Positions 17,101 through 23,153 of a stretch of 34,905 nt of DNA are shown piece after piece. Below the pieces are notes generated by a model that worked only from the letters and a program-made list of their open reading frames with translations, was not told the DNA's origin and made no database searches. Position 1 is the first letter of the stretch. Every line of letters starts with the position of its first letter. A program made the translations under genes and the position numbers. Source of the stretch: Alistipes sp. (GTDB lineage: Bacteria > Bacteroidota > Bacteroidia > Bacteroidales > Rikenellaceae); contig JAGBFA010000002.1 in the NCBI GenBank assembly GCA_017936685.1, forward strand, positions 1 through 34,905, in the 5' to 3' direction.

Positions 17101-17208
17101 GGGGACATACTCCGCCTGCTCCGGCGCGGACTGCCCCCGCGCAGGCGTAGACAGGAAAAGCCCGAGCAGATACGGGCAGCACGATGCAAACAGTAAGATT
17201 CGTTTCAT
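14134..17208 (-). CDS. secreted Rhs/YD-repeat protein, N-terminal-half partner of the split Rhs pair
   Basis: A 1024-residue protein with a signal peptide (MKRILLFASCCPYLLGLFLS, cleavage near ARGQSA). After it comes a Bacteroidota Rhs N-terminal region (YTGTARVDVPLYTY, GILGLNWFLNCGGSITREVR) and many YD-type repeats to the end (YDTAGRLIRTDDPMGRLQEY). There is no core-closing DPDGR and no toxin tip. It overlaps the next Rhs gene by four bases. This recalls the TcB/TcC split of insecticidal toxin complexes, in which two proteins jointly form the cocoon holding the toxin; here that is inference. An in-frame upstream ATG at 17361 would add 51 residues that run over the promoter and do not look like a leader, so 17208 was chosen. 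Confidence 0.85.
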   Translation of the reverse strand: MKRILLFASCCPYLLGLFLSTPARGQSAPEQAEYVPTPQTWSFMRYGATPVDYYTGTARVDVPLYTYSDNDFDIPISASYASTGFQPQRQTGILGLNWFLNCGGSITREVRGLPDDYNGADGVCVGFLATEFTKFDDQELFNMEHGDISQYKDRYLIGYKEADGTEKCYIETESDLYYFNFLGHSGRFHFNGRGEICVYGTDGSHGTYEITPNREDGHISGFTVRTADGYKYVFGGDNNAVERHIKGNFGYEGQFDFERDPLVSGESQYPIVTWNLKEIVAPNGRRVTFTYKPVELLSNVNPITVDTNNPFYVMTFAVGPNKIAKDGSRDHMRHVSVVRTSYLDKIDVEDCNVEIEFDYGRKGCYDVDKEQSDNIPETMVEDARIVQNLYRIDTITVTSDNEQIRQCTFSYNIKDNRTLLASINLHELGSYRMSYYQDKSFAGLTTSDVDFWGYQNGTGNHYNAYCPMNVDCDRNENIIQDSTFNNPDWKYALSGCLKRITYPTRGYTEFAYEANKAKYIILRRKRILYASDDRLPIELDSISSAENTTPYLARLHSYKSFFNGSDLTGGVRIRRITDCDAYGEPVIREFEYDTGIVSSFPRYQLEYSPSFQFRNPYLNIPSSTFDRVHIGYSRVREILSDGSYTEYCYTDYLQYPDEPEDQNSTQIADSADTHLPLNYINNIMRQPNSHHYRRGKLRGVGYYDASHNRVRIERMKYAEHNAGEEVDYSTYVTLSGIYAYSVKLYTGDYRLVEKRSTDYFGGDSISTVTRYAYNDLGQINSQTVIAPDNSILRTLTSYYHETLPQSDSTSHMLDYPASVRTLYAGSPQATAASQYITSAVKYEYDIFGGVLRPRCVKQALLDEPAISPRLPQLAYRTAVQYQARDSHGNPTQIEDAAGVVTCYIWGYGGRYPVLRAAGTTYEALKAALSITGNDPLGGALSAAQEAAVRQITGIYVDTYDYKPCVGMTRHTDVAGRTYTYLYDTAGRLIRTDDPMGRLQEYNYDLGLDINFEFIHKPVSESENL

Positions 17209-17265
17209 AGAGTTTGGGATTTGGTTATACGTATGGGAATACCGCCTTGCGGCATTTCCTCTCGA

Positions 17266-17273
17266 CAAAGATA
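17266..17273 (-). promoter_or_regulatory. -7 promoter box for the Rhs operon
   Basis: On the minus strand 17273-17266 reads TATCTTTG, matching TAnnTTTG, about 57 bases before the ATG at 17208. No clear TTTG at -33. It drives the four- or five-gene Rhs run, divergent from the secretion operon. Confidence 0.4.
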
Positions 17274-17570
17274 TGTGCCGTGCGGCCGCCTCCTGCGCAG
17301 CATCTCGTGAAATCCAGCGTTGCAACCCTACGGCCAACACCCTGATAATCAACGCCTGCAACGAATAAAAACCTTATCCGCAGGTTTTACCGCCATATAT
17401 CGGTGACAATTAGCGCATTGCACACCGCAAACACTTCTGTAAACGCGCAATAGGCTAATACTCAATATATTGCAATCCTGAAAATCGCAGATAAGATTTT
17501 GACCTTGGAGTACCGCTGCAAATCAGACCGTTGCGCCGCTATTTGCAAGATTGCATTTGGCCGTATTCGC
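17274..17570. other. divergent intergenic region between the Rhs and secretion operons
   Basis: No gene is supported here. It contains a small hairpin (AAAACCT at 17368-17374 with AGGTTTT at 17382-17388) and otherwise unremarkable, moderately AT-rich sequence. The Rhs genes and the secretion genes share this region as their common upstream DNA, so coordinated regulation is possible. Confidence 0.5.
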
Positions 17571-17601
17571 TTTTCGATGGCCGGTGCGCATCATACTTTT
17601 G
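17571..17601 (+). promoter_or_regulatory. promoter of the secretion operon
   Basis: TACTTTTG at 17594-17601 matches the -7 consensus. TTTT at 17571-17574 lies 19 bp upstream, at the right distance for an imperfect -33 TTTG box. The first gene's ATG is at 17627, giving a leader of about 20 bases. Confidence 0.55.
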
Positions 17602-17626
17602 TATATACATTCAACAACCCGAACAG

Positions 17627-18049
17627 ATGAAACACAATCACACGACACGACACCTTATCTATCTGCGAGGCTTCTCGCTGCCCGAACTGCTGGTGGTCCT
17701 GGTCATTATCGGCATTTTAGTCTTGATTGCCCTGCCCAACCTCATGCCGCTTATCTCGCGTGCCAAATCTTCCGAAGCGCAGCAGCAGCTTACCTACCTG
17801 CACACGTTGCAACGTTCGCACTTCTACACCTCGTCGCGCTACTGCTCCTCGCTCGATGAGCTGGGCTTCGAGCAGTCGACGCTGGTTACCGACGGCGGTC
17901 AGGCCAACTACCGCATCGAGGTGGTCGAAGCCTCGGAGCAGGGCTTCCGCGCCACGGCCACGGCCGTAGTGGATTTCGACGGCGACGGCATCTACAACGT
18001 CTGGGAGATCGACCAGGACAAGACGCTGCGCGAGACGGTCAAGGACTGA
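17627..18049 (+). CDS. type II secretion/type IV filament major pseudopilin (GspG-like)
   Basis: A 140-residue prepilin. The class III signal RGFSLPELLVVLVIIGIL is complete: cleavage after Gly, Phe at +1, Glu at +5, then a long hydrophobic helix. The globular part ends with VVDFDGDGIYNVWEID, a Ca-binding-like Asp-rich loop typical of GspG-type major pseudopilins. After processing by the prepilin peptidase encoded next, it would polymerise into the periplasmic pseudopilus. The start at 17627 follows a good promoter; an earlier in-frame ATG (17531) would precede that promoter. It heads the operon. Confidence 0.85.
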   Translation: MKHNHTTRHLIYLRGFSLPELLVVLVIIGILVLIALPNLMPLISRAKSSEAQQQLTYLHTLQRSHFYTSSRYCSSLDELGFEQSTLVTDGGQANYRIEVVEASEQGFRATATAVVDFDGDGIYNVWEIDQDKTLRETVKD

Positions 18050-18070
18050 CCCGGCATCTTTCTCACCGCC

Positions 18071-18529
18071 ATGCTCCTATCTTCGTATCCATATCTGTTT
18101 CTGCTGCTGCCCGCTGCCGTGCTCGCGCGTGATGATTTCCGCACGCGGCGCGTAGGTGTCGTGTGGCTGGCCGTGCTCGGCATTACGGCCGTCGTCAGCG
18201 CGTGGCTGGCTCAGGGGTGGCACGCTATGGCCGAGCACGCGCTCTGCAATGCACTGCTGTTGCTGCTCTCGGCCGCGCTTCTTACGCTCTGCCTGCGGCT
18301 GCGCGGACAGAGGATAGGGCGTGCCGCCGGTGCCGGCGACGGAGTGTTCCTGCTCTGCGTCGCACCTCTGTTTGCGCCGACAGAGTATATGCGCTTTATG
18401 ATCGCCTGCTGCACGGCGGCACTCGTGTGGTGGGCATGCGGCGGCCGCCGCTACCGCACCATACCCTTTGTCGGCACGGGCGGCATCGTGCTGGCGGTGT
18501 GGGTCGCAATACAACTCTTACGCCTATGA
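18071..18529 (+). CDS. short prepilin peptidase (A24 family, GspO/PilD-like)
   Basis: A 152-residue polytopic membrane protein with about four to five hydrophobic helices. Two A24-type aspartate sites are visible: ARDDFRTRRV near the N-terminus and GAGDGVFL in the middle, which matches the GxGD motif. A late IPFVG matches the family's C-terminal IPFGP-like segment. It is much shorter than PilD because it lacks the N-terminal methyltransferase and zinc-binding part, as in archaeal or Tad-type peptidases. It would cleave the pseudopilin just upstream and the minor pseudopilins downstream. It overlaps the ATPase gene by ATGA. Confidence 0.8.
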   Translation: MLLSSYPYLFLLLPAAVLARDDFRTRRVGVVWLAVLGITAVVSAWLAQGWHAMAEHALCNALLLLLSAALLTLCLRLRGQRIGRAAGAGDGVFLLCVAPLFAPTEYMRFMIACCTAALVWWACGGRRYRTIPFVGTGGIVLAVWVAIQLLRL

Positions 18530-19956
18530 CAATGACATCGACACATATCCCCACGGAGATAGTACGCCTTCTCACGGCGCAGGAGGCTGCCGAGTACCGT
18601 CTGGTGCCATACGCTCGCGAGCAGGAGCATGTGCGCTGCTACGCCGAGGCGGGACGCGACTGCACGGCCGCCGTCGAGGAGCTTGCAGCGATATACGGCT
18701 GGCGCATCGAGCTAACGCCCGTTCCGGGCGACGAGCTGCAACGGCTGCTGCTGCAATACTACCGTCCCGGGGCGCAGCGTGCGAGCGTCGCGGCAGGCCG
18801 CACCTCCGACATAGGACAGGGGCGTCAGTTCCTCTTCTCGCTCGTGGGCGAGGCTCTGCGCGACAACGCCAGCGACATACACTTGGAGCCTTACGAGGAT
18901 CGCTGCCGCATACGCATGCGCATCGACGGCAAACTGACCGAGCGTTACGTCGTCGAGCGGTCGCAGTACATGCCGCTCGTGAATCAGATCAAGATCCTCT
19001 CCAACCTCGACATCTCGGAGAAGCGGCTGCCGCAGGACGGACGCATCGGCTACGACCGCGACGGGGAGCGGTTCGACGTGCGTGTCTCGACGCTGCCGGC
19101 GATCTACGGCGAGAAGGTGGTGCTGCGCCTGCTCACGCGCCGCATAGAGCTGCTGGAACTGTCGAACCTCGGGTTCTTCCCGCGGCAGTACGACGACTAT
19201 TGCCGCGCCATATCGCAGCCCTTCGGCATGGTGCTGATATGCGGTCCCACAGGCTCGGGCAAGAGCACGACGCTCTATGCCACGCTCCGCCGGCTCAACA
19301 CGCTCACGGAGAACATACTCACCATCGAGGACCCCGTAGAGTACACGCTGGAAGGGGTCAATCAGGTGCAGTTAAAAGAGGATATAGGACTTACGTTCAC
19401 GGCGGCCCTGCGCACGTTCCTGCGTCAGGACCCCGACATCATCATGCTGGGCGAGATCCGCGACGGTGCCACGGCGGAGATGGCCGTGCGCTCGTCGCTC
19501 ACCGGACACCTGCTCTTCTCGACGATACACACCAACACGGCGTGGGGTGCCGTGGCGCGACTGACGGATATGGGCGTGCACCCATACTTGGTTGCCGACA
19601 CGCTCGTGATGACCGTGGCACAGCGTCTGGTGCGGCTGCTGTGCCCGCACTGCAAGCGTGAGACGGCCGCAACGGACGAGGTGCGACGCCTGCTGGCCGG
19701 GGTCGAGATCGGGAGCATGGCGGAGCCTGTGGGCTGCGAACACTGCTTCTACACGGGCTATGCCGGACGACGTGCCGTGTACGAGGTGATACCCATGGAC
19801 GACGAGCTGGCCGCCGCAGCCCGCGCGGGGCGGACAGATGTAACGCCGCTGCTCGCAGAAAGAGGCATATCCTCGCTCCGCGATGCCGTCATCGATCTCT
19901 TCCGCCGCGGCGAAACATCTCTCGAAGAACTGATTTCACTAATTAACTGTCATTGA
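18526..19956 (+). CDS. type II secretion assembly ATPase (GspE/PilB family)
   Basis: A 476-residue cytoplasmic ATPase. An N-terminal MshEN-like domain of about 85 residues precedes a region with SDIHLEPYEDRCRIRMRIDG. Walker A is GPTGSGKSTTLY at about residue 240, the Asp box is ILTIEDPVEY, Walker B is IIMLGEIRDGAT at about 305, and the His box is LFSTIHTN. The tetracysteine zinc motif typical of GspE is CPHC at about 373 with CEHC about 30 residues later. It powers pseudopilus extension. The start ATG overlaps the peptidase stop. All catalytic residues appear present, so it should be active. Confidence 0.95.
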   Translation: MTMTSTHIPTEIVRLLTAQEAAEYRLVPYAREQEHVRCYAEAGRDCTAAVEELAAIYGWRIELTPVPGDELQRLLLQYYRPGAQRASVAAGRTSDIGQGRQFLFSLVGEALRDNASDIHLEPYEDRCRIRMRIDGKLTERYVVERSQYMPLVNQIKILSNLDISEKRLPQDGRIGYDRDGERFDVRVSTLPAIYGEKVVLRLLTRRIELLELSNLGFFPRQYDDYCRAISQPFGMVLICGPTGSGKSTTLYATLRRLNTLTENILTIEDPVEYTLEGVNQVQLKEDIGLTFTAALRTFLRQDPDIIMLGEIRDGATAEMAVRSSLTGHLLFSTIHTNTAWGAVARLTDMGVHPYLVADTLVMTVAQRLVRLLCPHCKRETAATDEVRRLLAGVEIGSMAEPVGCEHCFYTGYAGRRAVYEVIPMDDELAAAARAGRTDVTPLLAERGISSLRDAVIDLFRRGETSLEELISLINCH

Positions 19957-19957
19957 T

Positions 19958-20998
19958 ATGAAACACATTGAAAATTTAATTGCATCTCTGCTTGTCCTCG
20001 TTGCCGTGCACGGCTGCACATGCCTCTGCGCAGCAACACCCGAATACGAACAGGCATACGAAGAAATGGCGGCCATGCTCGACGGGCAGCAGCCTCTCTC
20101 GATACGGCGTGCCGTATTTCTTGCCGAACAGGCATACTACGACGGACAACTGGATTACGAAAAATACTGCCGCACGATAGACTCCGCGGCCGATTTCCTG
20201 CGCCGGTTTATTGCCGTCAACGGATTCGACCAGTACAAAACGGGCAAGAACATGGCTCTTGTCGAGTACTTCTTCAATCCATACTCGGGCAACGGCTACC
20301 GTCCGTTCACATACGAATACGACCAAGACCGCAGCAGCTTCGAGCGGCAATTTGTCACACCGCTGATGGAGACTCACCGCGGGCAGTGCCGGTCGCTGCC
20401 GATGTACTACCGCATACTGGCCGAGGCGATCGATGCCGAAGCATACATAGTGCGCGCACCTCTGCACACGTTCATACGCTACCGCAACGAGGACGGACGC
20501 TATCCCGAGCCGTGGGTCAATGTCGAGCTTACTACACACCAGATAATCCCGACATTCCACATAAAAGAGCATTACGGCATAACCGACAAGGCCATCGAGG
20601 GCAAGATATATCTTTACGAGCTTTCGGCGCACGAGACGGTGGCTTTGCAGCTCGCCGATCTGGCATTCGGGTATGCTTCCAAGTACAGGTGGTACGACAG
20701 CTTTACGCTGCGATGCACCGAAAAGGCACTCGAATACTATCCGTATAATCCGAATGCGATGATAATAAAAGGTAAGAGCTTGACATTTATCTATTTCCAA
20801 TATTTATTAACCGAAGGCGGATCTATCGACGATCCGTATGCCGTATCGTTGGCACGATATATAGACCGTACCTCGCAGCAGCTCAATTCTTCCGGCTGGG
20901 AGAAGATTAGCGACGAGGTGATGGCCCGGCTCGAAGAGGGATACAAACATGCCGAACAGGTTTTCCGGCAACAGCAACAATCTGAGAATAACCATTAA
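19958..20998 (+). CDS. exported transglutaminase-like protein within the secretion operon
   Basis: A 346-residue protein with a hydrophobic leader containing VHGC (possible lipobox, Cys20) or a Sec site near CAATPE. The transglutaminase-like core shows Cys144 in HRGQCRSLPMYYRIL and His170 in RAPLHTFIRY, with WVNVELT following as the possible third catalytic position (Asn188). The C-terminal part is helical, like TPR-bearing SirB1/transglutaminase-like proteins. It starts one base after the ATPase stop, so it is co-transcribed with secretion genes although it is not a known core component. It could be a substrate, a processing enzyme, or a carried accessory gene. Activity cannot be inferred from the motif alone. 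Confidence 0.75.
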   Translation: MKHIENLIASLLVLVAVHGCTCLCAATPEYEQAYEEMAAMLDGQQPLSIRRAVFLAEQAYYDGQLDYEKYCRTIDSAADFLRRFIAVNGFDQYKTGKNMALVEYFFNPYSGNGYRPFTYEYDQDRSSFERQFVTPLMETHRGQCRSLPMYYRILAEAIDAEAYIVRAPLHTFIRYRNEDGRYPEPWVNVELTTHQIIPTFHIKEHYGITDKAIEGKIYLYELSAHETVALQLADLAFGYASKYRWYDSFTLRCTEKALEYYPYNPNAMIIKGKSLTFIYFQYLLTEGGSIDDPYAVSLARYIDRTSQQLNSSGWEKISDEVMARLEEGYKHAEQVFRQQQQSENNH

Positions 20999-21009
20999 AA
21001 TAAACGATT

Positions 21010-21753
21010 ATGAAGACTGAAAATTATCTTTTCGCTTGCATCTTATCGATGCTTTTCGTAAATTTGGCATACGGATATCCGCCATTGTCACCCTATTCGT
21101 ATTGTGCCGCCAATCCTGTAAATGTCGTCGATCCCGACGGAAGGGATATTTATCGGTTCGACAATAAAACGGGAACAATGGTATTATATGCGAAAACAGA
21201 GGATAAGTTCGACCAAATAGGTGTTTTTAAAGAAGTTAAGGACAAAAAAACAGGACAGGTTTCATATGAACCAAAGGAAGGCAAACCAGGAAAAGTTAAA
21301 ACAATGATCGATAAAATAGAAAAAGGTATTTTAAGCGACGGTATGAATTTAATGACAAGTGCCAATGTTATTGAGACCGGTAATCCCGGTCAGCCTACGA
21401 TTGACGGGTTCCAAGACTTTATTATACAATTTGCGGATATGATAGGTCGGGAAATGAGTGGATTTTACTTTACCCCGACCGGTTCGGATCAAATAAGATA
21501 TATACATATTGGCAGTTACGAAAATAATAAGCATAATCATTCTACCCCTAATCCGCCATATCCCACTGTACGTCCCGATTTGTTGGGGCATATAGAACCC
21601 CATACGTCATGGCATACCCACCCGTCTATATTGCCGTATTCCGACAGAACACAGCCCTCTGGCCAAGATATGAAATCTAAGAAGCGGCAGGTAACACAGG
21701 GAGTTAAACATTTCATTATATTAACCGACGGATATTCGCCTATCGTCTATTGA
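21010..21753 (+). CDS. signal-peptide mini-Rhs tip with JAMM/JAB metalloprotease motif (putative effector)
   Basis: 247 residues. A Sec signal peptide (MKTENYLFACILSMLFVNLA, cleavage near YGYPP) is fused directly to the last bit of an Rhs core, PLSPYSYCAANPVNVVDPDGR, and then to a tip domain. There are no YD repeats. The tip ends with SWHTHP (His202, His204) and, 12 residues later, PSGQD (Ser217, Asp220). This matches the JAMM signature HxHP...S..D used by zinc isopeptidases and by JAB-type polymorphic toxins. Glu148 (GREMSG) could be the upstream Glu. The body is AT-rich, unlike the neighbouring secretion genes. It lies 11 bases after the transglutaminase-like gene and is followed by two lipoproteins that may be its immunity. 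The role as toxin is inferred. Confidence 0.75.
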   Translation: MKTENYLFACILSMLFVNLAYGYPPLSPYSYCAANPVNVVDPDGRDIYRFDNKTGTMVLYAKTEDKFDQIGVFKEVKDKKTGQVSYEPKEGKPGKVKTMIDKIEKGILSDGMNLMTSANVIETGNPGQPTIDGFQDFIIQFADMIGREMSGFYFTPTGSDQIRYIHIGSYENNKHNHSTPNPPYPTVRPDLLGHIEPHTSWHTHPSILPYSDRTQPSGQDMKSKKRQVTQGVKHFIILTDGYSPIVY

Positions 21754-21763
21754 TTATGTAATT

Positions 21764-22348
21764 ATGAAAACCAGATTTTACCTATTATCGATTTTATCGG
21801 CACTTATGGTGTCGCTTATGAGCGGTTGCGCTTCATGGAGGCAGAGCCTGCAATCCACCGGCAATATCGATGTCGCCATCGATAACTGCATAACCGATTT
21901 CTGTCATACTTCGAGACTGCGCAAGGCGGGCGACATATTCGATATATCATACTATGACGAAAAACCGGATATCTATGAGATTGTCATAATGTTGGCCATC
22001 GACAAAGTATATCCTGTCTCGGACAAAGGTTCCGATCCCAAAGACCCGTGTATCCCCAACCGGTACAGGATCTGCGGCGACAAACTGTTCTATTGGAGTA
22101 TCCCGGGAGATGTGATTCCTGACGAGATGATAGATATTCTGCAACGATACGATCATATTGATCTCGATTGGCGAGCGACATATTACGATATACCACCGTG
22201 TACGTTTGATGATGGTGCCGTTGAAGTGCATTACTATGTATGTCGCAGCGATTTGACCAACTATAAGAAATGGAGTTATCGTCATATTGTCAAACATCGC
22301 TTCCTACGTCGCAGAAATCCTCCGACAGTCAGATGCAGGATCGAATAG
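21764..22348 (+). CDS. lipoprotein paralog 1, candidate immunity to the JAB tip
   Basis: A 194-residue lipoprotein: hydrophobic leader and lipobox LMSGC (Cys22). The mature part has WRQSLQSTGNIDVAIDNC, a central DKVYPVSDKGSDPKDP, and a basic C-terminal end (KHRFLRRRNPPT). No known family is recognised. It begins ten bases after the JAB-tip stop, the normal place for an immunity gene, and is followed by a near copy of itself. A lipidated, periplasm-facing immunity protein fits an envelope-acting toxin. It is equally possible that it is an unrelated accessory lipoprotein. Confidence 0.7.
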   Translation: MKTRFYLLSILSALMVSLMSGCASWRQSLQSTGNIDVAIDNCITDFCHTSRLRKAGDIFDISYYDEKPDIYEIVIMLAIDKVYPVSDKGSDPKDPCIPNRYRICGDKLFYWSIPGDVIPDEMIDILQRYDHIDLDWRATYYDIPPCTFDDGAVEVHYYVCRSDLTNYKKWSYRHIVKHRFLRRRNPPTVRCRIE

Positions 22349-22445
22349 TAATGAGCGGCATGGTCGGCTTGTCTGGTATGCCAATCGATGAGTCATAATA
22401 GATCACAAACCATAACGTTTTATTTGTTAGATCGTAAGCATTTTT

Positions 22446-23033
22446 ATGAGAAACAGATTTTACCTATTATCGATTTTATCGGTACTTGTCGTGTCGCTTA
22501 TGAGCGGTTGCGCTTCATGGAGGCAGAGCCTGCAATCCACCGGCAATATCGATGTCGCCATCGATAACTGCATAACCGATTTCTGTCATACTTCGAGACT
22601 GCGCAAGGCAGGCGATATATTCGATATATTATACTTTGAGGAAAGTCCGGATCTTTATAAGATTGTAATAATGGTAGCCCACGACAAAGTATATCCGGTC
22701 TCGGACAAAGGTTCCGATCCCAAAGACCCTGGTATCCCCAACCGGTACAGGATCTGCGGCGACAAACTTTTCTATTGGAGTATCCCTGAAGATGTGATCC
22801 CGGACGAGATGATAGGTATTCTGCAACGATACGATCATATCGATCTCGATTGGCGAGCGACATATTATGATTTACCTCCGTATACGATTGACGATGGAGC
22901 CCTTGTCATAAGGTACTATGTCTGTCGCGACGATCTGACCAACTATAAGAAATGGAATTATCGTCATATTGTCAAACATCGCTTTCTACGTCGCAGAAAT
23001 CCTCCGACTATTAGATGCAGGACCGAAAGGTAA
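22446..23033 (+). CDS. lipoprotein paralog 2 (tandem duplicate)
   Basis: A 195-residue lipoprotein that duplicates the preceding gene. The leader, lipobox (LMSGC), and first 65 or so codons are nearly identical at the DNA level, as is the segment around DKGSDPKDP. Differences cluster in the middle (LYFEESPDLYKIVIMVAHDK here against SYYDEKPDIYEIVIMLAIDK) and near YYDLPPYTIDDGALVIRYY. Local divergence on an identical frame suggests recent duplication followed by selection or gene conversion, as expected of immunity variants. A spacer of about 100 bp separates the two genes. Confidence 0.7.
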   Translation: MRNRFYLLSILSVLVVSLMSGCASWRQSLQSTGNIDVAIDNCITDFCHTSRLRKAGDIFDILYFEESPDLYKIVIMVAHDKVYPVSDKGSDPKDPGIPNRYRICGDKLFYWSIPEDVIPDEMIGILQRYDHIDLDWRATYYDLPPYTIDDGALVIRYYVCRDDLTNYKKWNYRHIVKHRFLRRRNPPTIRCRTER

Positions 23034-23153
23034 TCGGGACAGAGAAATAATAATAACTAAACACTAAGCTGTCGATTCCTTGATACACAGGGAATTAGGA
23101 GACCGTGCGCGTTTTTGTGCGAGTGCTGAATCTGTAAAATACTAACCAACAAT

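Noticed and set aside
7029-17208. Type VI secretion link for the Rhs proteins
   Set aside because: No VgrG, PAAR, Hcp or sheath genes are present, and the Rhs proteins have Sec signal peptides.
17368-17388. Terminator or operator between the divergent operons
   Set aside because: A seven-base stem in the shared upstream region; no gene ends here, so a terminator makes little sense and an operator cannot be shown.
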